Part shown: one piece after another, positions 7,970-17,688 of the stretch
Numbering within the stretch: the first letter of the stretch is position 1
Layout of the letters: every line of letters begins with the position of its first letter
Program-made: the position numbers and the translations under genes
Notes under the pieces: model-generated
What the model was told of the DNA's origin: nothing
Database searches by the model: none
Seen by the model: the letters and a program-made list of their open reading frames with translations, nothing else
Assembly: GCA_002479255.1 (NCBI GenBank)
Contig: DLMJ01000021.1
Span: 1-64,000, forward strand
From: Candidatus Binatus soli
Lineage (GTDB): Bacteria; Desulfobacterota; Binatia; Binatales; Binataceae
Length of the DNA: 64,000 nucleotides
Reading direction: 5' to 3'

Positions 7970-10900
7970 TTGATCGTGTTCGGACGAATGATATTTATCG
8001 GCATCCCGAGGGTTTTCTTGACGAACTCCGCCACCGACGTGATTGGCTTCGGCGTGATCGACGGGTCGCTCACCGGGCCGCTCACGTGGAAGTACGCCGC
8101 GACCAGTTTACCCGTGCCCGCACCGATGCGTTCTCCGATCAGTGGAATGTGGTTCAACACCCAATCCACCGTGTCGAACGGAAACATGCCAACCTGCATG
8201 TCGAGCGCGCCCGTGCCGAACTGAACGCTGCCGTTCGCCGTGACATCCATCACTGGGCCCCGCAGCACGAAATTATCCGTGTAGAAGAGCCCCCTCTCGC
8301 CCTTGAAATCGGCGATGAGCGTTTTGAACGGGACGCCATTGACACGCGGGTCAGGAATTTGCGCGCTCAGCCAATTCTTGATGTCGATAAAACTGAGCAG
8401 GCGCGAAAGCAGCGTAAACTTGTTGAGGGTTCCGTCTCTGACCGTCACCGACATGTCGCCGGCCAGAGTTTCGAAGAAGTTTGTGTCGGTGTTGGCCCAC
8501 AGATCGATCGCGAGAAAAAGATGACCCAGCAACGGCGACTGCTTGTTCTTGCCGCCCAGCATGAAGAGCGGCGCAGGGTCCATGTCGGTGGCGCTGCCCG
8601 TCATGTGGATCCAGTTGTCCGGAGCACGGCCGGTGAGATCGAGCTTCATCTTTCCGCGATAAGCGGTCGCGCTCATGTTATAAACGTGCCAATCGCTGGC
8701 CGGGCCGCGCGTAAAATCGGTCTTGATGTCGCTCATCTGAAAGGCGCCGAGATTTCCCGCCCGCACTTCGATATGCCCGCTGCAAGGAACCGGAAAATGG
8801 ATCGGCGGCGTGGCCGGCGACCACGGCATCCGCACAAAGTTCATCACCTCGAGATCGAGTTTCTGCACGGTAGCGTCGATTCGAATCGATGGATGCGTGT
8901 AGTCGGGTACGGTGATGCGGAAATTGATCGCCTGGTCCTCGAGCTTCGAGCCCGGCATCGACAAAAGCAGCTGCTTGTGACCCATCGTGAGCGTCGCACC
9001 TTGAACCACGATTGGTGAACGCAGGAAGTTGAATTTCACGCCGCCCTTTGCGAGCGTCAGCTTGCCCTCGGGTATCATGGCGCCGGGAATGGCGGGGTCG
9101 CTGTTGACAACGACTTTGCCGCCAATCGGCCCGCTCGCCGCGAAGTCGGACGGATCGACCAGCACCGCCAACCACGTTTCCGACGGAAAATCATGAAGTT
9201 CCAGCGTCAGATCATGCACGGCGATGCCCTGCTTTGCGAAATTCACGGCGCCGTCCAGCGTCGCATCGCCGCCGGTCGCCGCCAGCATCAGATGGTCGAG
9301 CTTGATTGAACCCGGATCGATGGTGACGGTGCCGCGTGAAACCTTGAGCGGTCCGGGCGAACCCTTGATAGTGAGAACGGCGCCGACGGCGTCGGCGCGG
9401 ACCTGATAGTCGCTGGGCGCAGCCAGGGTCGTCGTGCCCAGCTTTCCAGATGCGGTAGCAGCCATTTCGACGCGGCCGCTCAGACGTTCGAGACGCTCGC
9501 GTTCCTTCAGTTGATATAACTCGAGCGACTTGGCGATGGCCGGATAGAGCTCGGCGAGGTCTGCATCCACCTTCACGCTGGTCTTATAGTCCGCGCCCTC
9601 GATTCCGTTGCCGAGGTCGGCGTTGGCGACGAGGTCGTGGATCGCAGAGTTTCCAAACTTCGCGGTGCCTTGCGAGATCGTGAGCAAGCCTTTCGAGTAA
9701 TCAAGCTGGGCACTCAGATTTTCGACCGGCGGCAGCTTCGTATCCGTTGGAATTCTGAAACCGACGTCTTCGATGGTCGCGCTGACCACCAGATTTTTGC
9801 GAATCGCATCGAGCGGCGCCGTCTTAATCTCGTCGAGGGCGCCGGTGAGCGTCGCGGCGCCAACGGTGACCTTGCCGGGATTGAGCCGGTGGAGCATATC
9901 CACGAGGTCGGCGCGCAGATGGCGGACCGACAGCAGTTTCTGTTTGAGCGCAGCGGCGTCGAAATGAAACCCGCCGACGTGGATTCCCAGCTCCGGTTTC
10001 TCGCTTTGAGGCTTGCGCAGCTCGGTTTCGCCGGAAAGCACCGCCATGTTTACGTGGCGCAAAACGATCTGCGTGACGGCATACTTGCCGCCGGTGATGT
10101 CGAAGCCGGCATGGAGCGAGTAGTCGCCCAGATCGACTGGCGCGGCGAGCCGCTGGCTCTTGAGCAGCAGCTTCTGCACACCCGCGTCGGTCACGCCGGT
10201 CATCGAACCATCGTCATGAAGTGAGAACTTGAGGCTGCCCTGTATTGCGCCGGCCAATCTGAAACCCTCCGCCTCGATTCCTTCCAGCGGTACGTCCCAG
10301 GTCCACAACTGCCCATGCGCAAATTCGCCGGGCTGCGAATGTTTCCCGGTGCCAAGACTGATCTTCCCGCTTATCTGCGCTCCGGAAACGGGCGATCCAA
10401 GTACCGAGCCGCTGAACCCGAGCAGCCATAGGAAAGGCTCTCGGTGGGTGCGGTACGCGACGATTCCAACATGGTGGGCAAGCTCGGCGCCGTCGGCGTA
10501 GCGCACCGTGGCGTCGATCGTGTCGATGCGCCACGCGATCTGCGTCAGCGCGTGCAGCACGTCTTGCAGCGCACTTATGGTTTGCGCCCCCGGACGCGGC
10601 ACGGAGATCGCGGTCGCATCGGAAGAGGCTACAGGCAGCGTGATTTCGGGACTGGTCGCGGTCAGCCGATAGAGTGGAAGCCCGCTGCGGACGAAAATCG
10701 AATGGTACGAGACGAGGGCGCGGAGCGACTTCAGCTTGACGATTTCATGCCCGTTGGCGATGACCTGCGGCTGGTCGAGGACGACTGTCAGGTGAGTGCC
10801 GAGATGAACGGAGCTGGCGCGCGGGATGATATCGACGCCGGTGCGGTTGCGGACCGAGGCCAGAACGTAACCGACGATGCGCGACTGGTTGACTGCGATC

Positions 10901-10971
10901 AGCGCCGCCGAAGCGCCGAGTACGACTGCCACGATGAGCGCGATAAGCGCGGCGATTCGGACGAGTCTCAT
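7966..10971 (-). CDS. AsmA-like/YhdP-type envelope protein
   Basis: A 1001-residue protein with one N-terminal membrane helix (IAALIALIVAVVLGASAALIAV) and a very long periplasmic beta-rich region. The C-terminal 250 residues have the AsmA-like C-terminal domain features (MSDIKTDFTRG, GTLNKFTLLSRLLSFID, ending with SGPVSDPSITPKP). Members such as YhdP, TamB and AsmA form hydrophobic grooves thought to carry phospholipids between inner and outer membranes; that role here is by family. It is the first gene of the minus-strand operon running down to pth. Confidence 0.85.
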   Translation of the reverse strand: MRLVRIAALIALIVAVVLGASAALIAVNQSRIVGYVLASVRNRTGVDIIPRASSVHLGTHLTVVLDQPQVIANGHEIVKLKSLRALVSYHSIFVRSGLPLYRLTATSPEITLPVASSDATAISVPRPGAQTISALQDVLHALTQIAWRIDTIDATVRYADGAELAHHVGIVAYRTHREPFLWLLGFSGSVLGSPVSGAQISGKISLGTGKHSQPGEFAHGQLWTWDVPLEGIEAEGFRLAGAIQGSLKFSLHDDGSMTGVTDAGVQKLLLKSQRLAAPVDLGDYSLHAGFDITGGKYAVTQIVLRHVNMAVLSGETELRKPQSEKPELGIHVGGFHFDAAALKQKLLSVRHLRADLVDMLHRLNPGKVTVGAATLTGALDEIKTAPLDAIRKNLVVSATIEDVGFRIPTDTKLPPVENLSAQLDYSKGLLTISQGTAKFGNSAIHDLVANADLGNGIEGADYKTSVKVDADLAELYPAIAKSLELYQLKERERLERLSGRVEMAATASGKLGTTTLAAPSDYQVRADAVGAVLTIKGSPGPLKVSRGTVTIDPGSIKLDHLMLAATGGDATLDGAVNFAKQGIAVHDLTLELHDFPSETWLAVLVDPSDFAASGPIGGKVVVNSDPAIPGAMIPEGKLTLAKGGVKFNFLRSPIVVQGATLTMGHKQLLLSMPGSKLEDQAINFRITVPDYTHPSIRIDATVQKLDLEVMNFVRMPWSPATPPIHFPVPCSGHIEVRAGNLGAFQMSDIKTDFTRGPASDWHVYNMSATAYRGKMKLDLTGRAPDNWIHMTGSATDMDPAPLFMLGGKNKQSPLLGHLFLAIDLWANTDTNFFETLAGDMSVTVRDGTLNKFTLLSRLLSFIDIKNWLSAQIPDPRVNGVPFKTLIADFKGERGLFYTDNFVLRGPVMDVTANGSVQFGTGALDMQVGMFPFDTVDWVLNHIPLIGERIGAGTGKLVAAYFHVSGPVSDPSITPKPITSVAEFVKKTLGMPINIIRPNTIK

Positions 10972-11031
10972 GATTGCCGTGACGCGATCCGCACGTCCGC
11001 TGTGGCGCCATCCGCCCGGCTCACGAAGCGG

Positions 11032-12879
11032 TCAGTTGCTTTCGGCCATCTCCGCCGGCGGCGCGTCGATGTATCCCGCACGATGCTTGTTCCTGAGCGC
11101 CGTCTTGAGCACGCGGTTGCGCAGCCGGACCGACTTCGGCGTGACCTCGACCAGCTCTTCCTCGTCGATCCATTCCAGCGCCGCATCCAGCGTCGGAATC
11201 CGTGGCGGCGAAAGCCGAATCGCTTCGTCGTGGCCCGACGCGCGCATGTTGCTGAGCTTTTTTTCACGGCAAACGTTGACCGGCAAGTTTATCTCACGGG
11301 CATACTCGCCGACGATCATCCCTTCGTAAACCGGCTCGCCGGGTCCGACGAAGAATATCCCCCGCTCCTGCAAATGGAAGATCGCGTACGGCGTGGTGAC
11401 GCCCTCGCGATCGGAAATCATCGCCCCGTTGGCGCGCGAACGTATCGTTCCCGACCACGGCGCGTAGCCGTTGAACAACGTATTCATCAGACCGTTGCCG
11501 CGGGTATTTTCGAGAAATCGGCCGCGAAACCCGATCAGGCCGCGCGCCGGAATGTCGTATTCCAGCCGTACGCGGTTGCTCGCATGGGTAACCATCGTGC
11601 GCATCTTGCCCTTGCGCGCCGAGAGCATCTGCGTGACCACGCCGATACATTCCGACGGGATGTCGATCACCAGCATCTCCATCGGCTCGAGTATCTCGCC
11701 GCCGGTCTGCTTGGTGATGACGGTGGGCTTCGAGACCTGCATCTCGTAGCCTTCGCGGCGCATGGTCTCGACAATCACCGCGAGCTGCAATTCGCCGCGG
11801 CCCATCACGCGCCAGGCGTCAGGCGTCAGTTGCTCGACGCGAGTGCTCACGTTGCGCCGCGCTTCGAATTCGATTCGCTCGCCCAGCTTCCGCGAGGTGA
11901 CGAAATCTCCTTCGCGGCCCGCCCACGGCGAATTGTTCACCGAGAAAGTCATCGCCACGGTCGGCTCGTCGATGCGAATCGGCGGCAGCGGACGCGGGTT
12001 CTCGAGGTCGGCGATCGTTTCACCGATCGCGATGTCCTCGACGCCCGCCACGATCACTATCTCGCCCGCGCTGGCGGTTTCACGTTCGACGCGCGTGAGC
12101 CCCTGCCATCCGTAGATGTGGGCGACCTTGCAGACCACCGTCTTGCCGTCGCGCCGGCATAGCGAATAGTTCTGCGACGCCGTCATCGAGCCGGCGACGA
12201 TTCTGCCGACTGCGAGGCGGCCTACGTAATCATCGTAGTCGATATTATTGACCTGAAATTGCAGCGTCGCTTCGGGATCGACTTCGGGGCCGGGCAGGTG
12301 CGCAACGATCGCGTCGAACAGCGGAACCAGGTTTTCGCTCGGGACGTCGAGCCTGAGCGATGCGGTGCCGGCGCGCGCCTGCGTATAGAGCACCGGGAAA
12401 TCGAGCAGGCTTTCGTTCGCGCCGAGGTCGATGAACAGATCGTACACCTCGTCGAGAACCTCGGGTGCGCGCGCGTCGGCGCGATCGATCTTGTTGATGC
12501 AGAGTATCGCGGGCAGGTTCCACTCGAGCGCCTTCTTGAGCACGAAACGCGTCTGCGGCAGCGGCCCCTCGCACGCATCGACCAGCAGCAACACGCCGTC
12601 CACCATCGACAGCGTGCGCTCGACCTCGCCGCCGAAGTCCGAGTGGCCCGGAGTATCGACGATGTTGATGCGCGTTTCACCCCACAGAATCGAGGTGTTT
12701 TTGGCCATGATCGTGATGCCGCGTTCGCGCTCGAGCGCGTTGGAATCCATCACGCGATCGATCACCTGCTCGTTGGCGCGGAAAACGCCCGACTGCCGCA
12801 GCATCGCATCGACCAAAGTGGTTTTACCGTGATCGACATGGGCGACGATTGCTAAATTTCTTATGTCTGGACGTCTCAT
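11032..12879 (-). CDS. typA: Ribosome-associated GTPase TypA/BipA
   Basis: A 615-residue translational GTPase related to EF-G that binds the ribosome and aids 50S assembly and stress adaptation. The G domain covers about residues 1-200, with P-loop AHVDHGKTT, G2 RGITIMAKNTS, G3 DTPGHSDFGGEVE and G4 NKIDR. Beta-barrel and alpha/beta domains follow, then the TypA-specific C-terminal region with RGLIGFRGRFLENTRG and SDREGVTTPYA. Length and motifs are standard. It stands alone, 60 bases beyond the asmA start. Confidence 0.97.
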   Translation of the reverse strand: MRRPDIRNLAIVAHVDHGKTTLVDAMLRQSGVFRANEQVIDRVMDSNALERERGITIMAKNTSILWGETRINIVDTPGHSDFGGEVERTLSMVDGVLLLVDACEGPLPQTRFVLKKALEWNLPAILCINKIDRADARAPEVLDEVYDLFIDLGANESLLDFPVLYTQARAGTASLRLDVPSENLVPLFDAIVAHLPGPEVDPEATLQFQVNNIDYDDYVGRLAVGRIVAGSMTASQNYSLCRRDGKTVVCKVAHIYGWQGLTRVERETASAGEIVIVAGVEDIAIGETIADLENPRPLPPIRIDEPTVAMTFSVNNSPWAGREGDFVTSRKLGERIEFEARRNVSTRVEQLTPDAWRVMGRGELQLAVIVETMRREGYEMQVSKPTVITKQTGGEILEPMEMLVIDIPSECIGVVTQMLSARKGKMRTMVTHASNRVRLEYDIPARGLIGFRGRFLENTRGNGLMNTLFNGYAPWSGTIRSRANGAMISDREGVTTPYAIFHLQERGIFFVGPGEPVYEGMIVGEYAREINLPVNVCREKKLSNMRASGHDEAIRLSPPRIPTLDAALEWIDEEELVEVTPKSVRLRNRVLKTALRNKHRAGYIDAPPAEMAESN

Positions 12880-13011
12880 TTTGCGCCGGATGCTAAAGCG
12901 CGGCCGAGCCCAACAGGTTCGCCCGCGCGTAAACTCTATTCTAGCCGTCGCTGGACGCGGAGTAAACGCAGGCGCCCGCCGGACCGGCGAAACATTCCCG
13001 TAACGCGCGCG

Positions 13012-13560
13012 TTAAGGCGCATCGAGGCGCTTTTGTCGGTCGCGCTCGAGTTTTTGCAGCAGTTGCTCGATGTTTTTGATTTCCGTAACGCGCCAATCGC
13101 CGTCCTCACCGCGCGCCATGAAAATTTTCCACTCCTGCCCCTTGTTGTCCTTGAAGTCCGTGAACGCGGTGTCGCCGTTTCGATGCAACAGCACGATCGA
13201 GGCCGCCACGGCCCCGCCGGGCATCTGCACCTCGCGCGCACCATCATCGACTTTCTGGACCGCCCACGCCCGCGTTGCCTGCGCCATCGGCTTGCTGAAA
13301 AGATCGATCGCCGCGTTACCGATCATCGCGCTTAGCGGGTCGCTGCCGCCCTGCTTCCGCACCATCTCGTAGCCCGCGTGCTTTACGACGCTTTCAAAAT
13401 CGACGTATCGGGAAGCGCCGTCGCCGTCGCGCGCGTCTATGGCCTGCTTCATCCGGAGCACGGCCCAGCTCGGAGTCTGCGGCAGGTAAAACAGCCCCCA
13501 GCCGGCGACTGCGGCAACGATCAGGATCGCGGTGAAGTGGCGCAGTACGAATCGAAACAT
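13012..13560 (-). CDS. DUF2939 membrane-anchored protein
   Basis: A 182-residue protein with one N-terminal membrane helix (FTAILIVAAVAGWGLFYL), followed by the DUF2939 signature PSWAVLRMKQAIDARDGDGASRYVD. The remainder is a soluble, presumably periplasmic, alpha/beta domain with a charged C-terminal helix. Function is unknown for the family. The ATG at 13560 is used because upstream in-frame sequence runs into pgl. It lies 43 bases downstream of pgl on the same strand. Confidence 0.8.
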   Translation of the reverse strand: MFRFVLRHFTAILIVAAVAGWGLFYLPQTPSWAVLRMKQAIDARDGDGASRYVDFESVVKHAGYEMVRKQGGSDPLSAMIGNAAIDLFSKPMAQATRAWAVQKVDDGAREVQMPGGAVAASIVLLHRNGDTAFTDFKDNKGQEWKIFMARGEDGDWRVTEIKNIEQLLQKLERDRQKRLDAP

Positions 13561-13603
13561 CGCGTCTATCCTTATGGCGCCACCGTGCAGAGGCCTGTCT
13601 GAT

Positions 13604-14347
13604 TCAGCGCGGCGAAAGCAGGCTGGCGGCGGCTTTGTCGAGAAGCCAAATGACCTCGCCGCCTTGTGGCGCAACGATCTGCGCGGGAAACTTGTCCGGG
13701 TCTCGCGGCCCTTCCAGAACATCTTTCACCGCCGCCGCCTTACCCTGCCCCGCCACCAGGAACATCACGCGATGCGCATTGTTGATCACCGGCGGCGTGA
13801 TCGTGAGGCGATTGCGCGGCTCGGCGTCAACCTCCACGGCAACCACCAGGCGCTGCGTTTCGTGAATCGCGGGATCGCCCGGAAACAGCGATGCAATATG
13901 GCGATTGTCGCCAAGCCCCAGCATCACCAGGTCGAAGCGCGGGAATTCGCCGTCGTCAAGGCCGAACCGTTTTCGCAATTCATCTTCGTAAGCGGCAGCC
14001 GCCGACGCCGGCGGGTCTTCGCCGCGCATCCGATGCACCTGATCCGGCCGGAGCGCGAGCTTGCTCAGCATCGTGCGATTTGCCATCGCGTAATTGCTCT
14101 CGGCGTGATCGGGCGGGACGCATCGTTCGTCGCCCCAGAAAAATTGCACTTCCTTCCAATCGACGCTCAGACGAAACCGCGTCGCAAGCAAGTCGTAGGT
14201 GGCGGCGGGCGTCGAACCGCCCGAGAGACAGAGCGTGACCTCACCGTGAGTGCAGATCGCCTCGCCGGTGATATGCGCCGTTTCTTCGGCGGCACGGACG
14301 TAGAGTTCCTGCGCGTCTTTCAGAATGATCAGTTTCGGTTGAGGCAT
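13604..14347 (-). CDS. pgl: 6-phosphogluconolactonase
   Basis: A 247-residue DevB-type lactonase that hydrolyses 6-phosphogluconolactone in the oxidative pentose phosphate pathway. The sugar-phosphate motifs are LCLSGGSTPAATYDLLA at about 39-55, FFWGDERCVPPDHAESNYAM at about 79-98 and LVMLGLGDNRHIASLFPG with the conserved GxGxDxHxASLFPG pattern, where Asn-Arg replaces the usual Gly-Asp-Gly. It follows tkt on the same strand, with zwf 35 kb away, so the pathway is dispersed. The call is secure. Confidence 0.93.
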   Translation of the reverse strand: MPQPKLIILKDAQELYVRAAEETAHITGEAICTHGEVTLCLSGGSTPAATYDLLATRFRLSVDWKEVQFFWGDERCVPPDHAESNYAMANRTMLSKLALRPDQVHRMRGEDPPASAAAAYEDELRKRFGLDDGEFPRFDLVMLGLGDNRHIASLFPGDPAIHETQRLVVAVEVDAEPRNRLTITPPVINNAHRVMFLVAGQGKAAAVKDVLEGPRDPDKFPAQIVAPQGGEVIWLLDKAAASLLSPR

Positions 14348-14421
14348 ACCAGTCCGTCCGGCAATGGAGTCGAGATCGCAAAGTTAGCCGACGACGCCTG
14401 GCCCGCGCCACATCGTTCTGT

Positions 14422-14445
14422 ATTGCTCGCTAGCGCGCGAGCAAT
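14422..14445 (-). terminator. Inverted repeat at the tkt stop
   Basis: A perfect 9-base-pair inverted repeat (attgctcgc, six-base loop, gcgagcaat) overlaps the last codons and stop of tkt. It may act as a weak or Rho-dependent terminator between tkt and pgl. No T-tract follows, so this is tentative. Confidence 0.35.
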
Positions 14446-16460
14446 TTCAGCGCGCGCTCGACGACGTTGTCCACGGTGAAGCCGAAATGCTTCATCACCT
14501 CTTCGAACTTGCCCGACGCGCCGAAAGTCGTCATCCCGATAATGTCGCCGTCGAGTCCGACCCATCGGTACCATGACATCGGCGCACCAGCCTCGATCGC
14601 GAGCCGGCGTCGAACGCTCGGCGGCAGGACCGAGTCGCGATAGGCCTGGTCCTGCTTCTCGAAAATATTCTCGCTGGGCATGCTCACCACGCGCACCGAC
14701 TTGCCCTTTTCTTCCAATTTCGCTTTCGCATCGACGACCAGCGACAGCTCCGATCCCGACCCGATCAGAATGATTTCCGGGGGCCGTCCGGCGCTCTCGG
14801 TCAGCACGTACGCGCCGCGCCGGAGGCCGCTGGCGGGCGCCATCTTCGTGCGATCGAGCGTCGGAACCTTCTGGCGCGAGAGCGCGAGCAGCACCGGGCC
14901 ATCCGTGTGCGTCATGGCGGTGCGCCATGCCTCGACAGCCTCGTTCGCGTCGCCGGGGCGAATCACCGTGAGATGCGGAATCGCGCGCAGCGACGACAGA
15001 TGCTCGATTGGTTCATGAGTAGGGCCGTCTTCGCCCACGCCGATTGAATCATGGGTGAAGACCAACACCACCTGGATTTCCATCATCGCCGCCAGCCGAA
15101 TCGACGGCCGTGCGTAGTCGGTAAAACACAGGAAGCTCGAGCCGTAGGGGATGAAACCGCCGTGCAGCGCGAGGCCGTTGAGGATCGCGCACATGCCGTG
15201 CTCGCGGATTCCGAAATGCGGATTGCGGCCCTCGAAATGCCCGCGCTCGAAATCGCCGCCGTCCTTAACGTCCGTGAAGGTGGACTCGCTCAAGTCGGCG
15301 GAGCCGCCGAACAGGTTCCAGACTTTTTTCCCGATCGCCGCCGCGGCCTGCGAGGCGGATACTCGGGTTGCCAGCGAATCCTTGGGCGTGAAGACCGGAA
15401 GCTCGGCGTCCCATCCTTTGGGCAACTCTTTCGCCAGCGCCGCCTGGAATTCGGCGGCCGCGGCGGAATTTTTTTTGGCGTAGGCCTCGAACTTCGCGTT
15501 CCATGCCCTCTCGAGGTCCTCGCCGCGCTCGACGCATCGGCGGAAATACCCGAGTGCATCGTTGGGAACGAAGAATGGCGGCTCGGTCGGATATCCGTAG
15601 AATTCCTTGGTCAGCTTCACTTCTTCGACGCCGAGCGGATTGCTATGCGCGGCCGAGGTCCCCTGCTTATGCGGGCTGCCGTAGCCGATGATCGATCGGA
15701 CCCGAATCAGCGACGGCCGTCCCGTCTCCGCGATTCCATTTTCGATCGCCTTCGACAGCGCCGCGAGATCGTTCGCATCCTCGACGACCTGCGTATGCCA
15801 TTTGTAAGCGTCGAATCGTTTGCACACGTCCTCGTCAAAGCTGAGCTCGGTGTGCCCGTCGATGGTCACGTGGTTGTCGTCGTAGATATATACGATGTTG
15901 CCCAGCCCGAGATGACCCGCGATCGACGCCGCCTCGCTCGCGACACCTTCCATCAAGTCGCCATCGCTGCAAATGCCGAAGATGCGATGATCGAACAGCC
16001 CCGAATTATCGCGCTCGAAGCGTGCTTCGAGATGCTTCGCCGCCATCGCCATCCCAACCCCGTTGCCGAAACCCTGGCCGAGCGGGCCGGTGGTTGTCTC
16101 GACGCCTTCGGCCACGCCGTGCTCGGGATGTCCTGGCGTTTTGCTTCCGAGCTGGCGAAATTGCTTGATGTCGTCGAGCGAAAGGTCGTAGCCGGTGAGA
16201 TAGAGCAGGCTGTAGAGAAGCATCGAGCCGTGGCCGGCCGACAGCACAAAACGATCGCGCCCGAACCACTCTGGATTTTTCGGGTTGTGGCGCATGAACC
16301 GCGTATAGAGCAGATAGCCGACCGGCGCCATCGCCATCGGCAATCCGCAATGCCCTGAGTTGGCCTTCTGGACCGCGTCGATCGTCAGCACGCGAATCGC
16401 GTTGATGCAGGTTTGGTCCAGGCTGGACCCGTTCACTTTGATTTGCGATGCAGTCGCCAA
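14430..16460 (-). CDS. tkt: Transketolase
   Basis: A 676-residue thiamine-diphosphate enzyme transferring two-carbon units in the non-oxidative pentose phosphate pathway. It shows the N-terminal ANSGHCGLPMAMAPVGYLLY with the catalytic His, the ThDP motif GDGDLMEGVASEAASIAGHL in the form CSDGDLMEG...N, the pyrimidine-binding segment FGIREHGM with the catalytic Glu, and the C-terminal ThDP partner region HDSIGVGEDGPTHEP. Full length. It is followed by pgl 80 bases downstream, a logical pair. Confidence 0.97.
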   Translation of the reverse strand: MATASQIKVNGSSLDQTCINAIRVLTIDAVQKANSGHCGLPMAMAPVGYLLYTRFMRHNPKNPEWFGRDRFVLSAGHGSMLLYSLLYLTGYDLSLDDIKQFRQLGSKTPGHPEHGVAEGVETTTGPLGQGFGNGVGMAMAAKHLEARFERDNSGLFDHRIFGICSDGDLMEGVASEAASIAGHLGLGNIVYIYDDNHVTIDGHTELSFDEDVCKRFDAYKWHTQVVEDANDLAALSKAIENGIAETGRPSLIRVRSIIGYGSPHKQGTSAAHSNPLGVEEVKLTKEFYGYPTEPPFFVPNDALGYFRRCVERGEDLERAWNAKFEAYAKKNSAAAAEFQAALAKELPKGWDAELPVFTPKDSLATRVSASQAAAAIGKKVWNLFGGSADLSESTFTDVKDGGDFERGHFEGRNPHFGIREHGMCAILNGLALHGGFIPYGSSFLCFTDYARPSIRLAAMMEIQVVLVFTHDSIGVGEDGPTHEPIEHLSSLRAIPHLTVIRPGDANEAVEAWRTAMTHTDGPVLLALSRQKVPTLDRTKMAPASGLRRGAYVLTESAGRPPEIILIGSGSELSLVVDAKAKLEEKGKSVRVVSMPSENIFEKQDQAYRDSVLPPSVRRRLAIEAGAPMSWYRWVGLDGDIIGMTTFGASGKFEEVMKHFGFTVDNVVERALKLLAR

Positions 16461-16582
16461 GATTTCACCACACGTGGTTGTTTTGGGGCGGTCACCAAAT
16501 CCGCCGGCTTTGATTTATCATTTTAGTGGATTTTTTGAATCCGCCTGCGGGACGCGCGCGGACGCCAATTTCGAGGCCGCTG

Positions 16583-16951
16583 TCACCAATCTTTTTTGTC
16601 GTCGTCCTTGCTGTCGCCGGCTTTGTGACGCATCACGTCCACGATTGTCTTCGCGTCACCCTTGTGGCCGGCGCCGAGCGCGGCGGTGAATCGGTCCGCG
16701 ATGAACCGCATCATCGCGCCCTCCTCCGGATCGAGCGTGCTGCCGAGATTAGCCAGCCGTTCCATCGCGATACGAATCGCGGCGATTGACCCGGCCATAT
16801 CACCGCGCTCGCGGCATGCGAGCGCGTCGCGCAGGCCCTCGCGCACGCCGGCAATCGCGGGCCGCGCGCGCTCGCCGATCACAACCTCGAGTTCGCCGAG
16901 ATTTTGCGCGAGTTTCGTGAACGGATCGTCTGCGGGATTGCTGAGCGGCAC
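16583..16951 (-). CDS. Hypothetical soluble protein
   Basis: A 122-residue helical protein without signal or membrane segment, starting at GTG 16951. It includes GVREGLRDALACRERGD and a Lys/Asp-rich tail. I do not recognise the family. Its first eight codons and its whole leader are duplicated 1.1 kb upstream at 18062-18147, so its 5' end forms one side of the repeat pair around the hicBA cassette. It lies about 120 bases from tkt, with no clear shared operon signal. Confidence 0.6.
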   Translation of the reverse strand: MPLSNPADDPFTKLAQNLGELEVVIGERARPAIAGVREGLRDALACRERGDMAGSIAAIRIAMERLANLGSTLDPEEGAMMRFIADRFTAALGAGHKGDAKTIVDVMRHKAGDSKDDDKKDW

Positions 16952-17012
16952 CGCTGGATTGTTTCATCCGCGCAAGTTTGGATGCAAGGCCGGCGTATCG
17001 CGCCGAACGCAA
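16927..17012 (-). repeat. 86-bp direct repeat, copy 1 (functional gene start)
   Basis: Bases 16927-17002 are identical to 18062-18137 (76 bp), and the match continues to 17012 with two differences. Read on the minus strand the repeat holds the leader and first eight codons (GTG CCG CTC ...) of the hypothetical gene at 16583-16951. The two copies bracket the hicBA/lipoprotein segment. Confidence 0.95.
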
Positions 17013-17055
17013 CCGCCCGCGTCGGGACGATCGCGGCTGCGTGGCGGGGCTTCAT

Positions 17056-17256
17056 TCAGCTGAATCGTTCATCGGCGATGCCAGCCTGCTTCAGCACTAC
17101 ATTGGCGAGATCGCGCGAACGGATGTTGGAATCGACGGGAAACTTATGCCCGTTAATGGGGCTGTACCAGATTTCGTGATCGCCCTTGCCGGGCCTGTCG
17201 TATCTACAGTGATGGCGCCTAAGAATTTTCTTAACGCGCGGCGTGTAGCCGGCCAT
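17056..17256 (-). CDS. hicA: HicA-type mRNA interferase toxin
   Basis: A 66-residue protein of the YcfA/HicA family, a double-stranded-RNA-binding fold toxin that cleaves mRNA. Features are VKKILRRHHCRYDRPGKGDHEIWYSP, with the catalytic His in KGDHEIW (usually GSHxxW), and the basic C-terminal strand. Its start codon directly abuts the stop of the upstream DUF1902 antitoxin gene (TAA then ATG), a typical coupled toxin-antitoxin arrangement. It lies inside a segment flanked by 76-bp perfect direct repeats, suggesting recent acquisition. Confidence 0.88.
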   Translation of the reverse strand: MAGYTPRVKKILRRHHCRYDRPGKGDHEIWYSPINGHKFPVDSNIRSRDLANVVLKQAGIADERFS

Positions 17257-17505
17257 TTACGCCGCGTCCGGTGGTTGAATCCGTTCCTTTCGGGGGTGGA
17301 AATTGAGCATGACCTCGATGTCGTGATTGGGCTCTAAACTAACGTCATTCAAGGCGAGTAGTTCTGGAATCAGCGTTTCAAGTTTCTCCCATAACGATTT
17401 GTCGTCGGGGGCTTCCGCGGCCAATCCGGGGATGTCATCGCTGTCTGCTACCCACATTTCAGCCTCTGCATCCCAAGTCACTTGAACGTTGAAACGATTT
17501 TGCAT
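17257..17505 (-). CDS. hicB: DUF1902/HicB-like antitoxin
   Basis: An 82-residue antitoxin partner for the adjacent HicA. The sequence VTWDAEAEMWVADSDDIPGL followed by LETLIPELLALND is the DUF1902 signature, a partial RNase-H-like HicB fold. I chose ATG 17505; a GTG four codons upstream is possible. It lacks an obvious C-terminal DNA-binding domain, so autoregulation may differ from classical HicB. It directly precedes hicA with no intergenic bases. Confidence 0.88.
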   Translation of the reverse strand: MQNRFNVQVTWDAEAEMWVADSDDIPGLAAEAPDDKSLWEKLETLIPELLALNDVSLEPNHDIEVMLNFHPRKERIQPPDAA

Positions 17506-17688
17506 GAGGAACACCGTTGCGGCGTTTAAGGCGGTGGGCCGTGTCAGGCCGCGCCACCCCTGCTTTATGAAGCAAGCCTATCCCAAATGGCGTCCGTGCG
17601 GGAAGCTGGCGATCGCGGTTTCTCGACAGGCGGGCACTGTCCTAAAAGGCAACTGGCTGTCCTATGTGCGGGGCGTGAGTGTCCTGAG

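Noticed and set aside
10444..12162. A 572-codon plus-strand open frame
   Set aside because: It lies opposite asmA and typA, both of which have full motif sets. Its product is Arg/His/Asp-rich low-quality sequence typical of antisense frames in GC-rich DNA.
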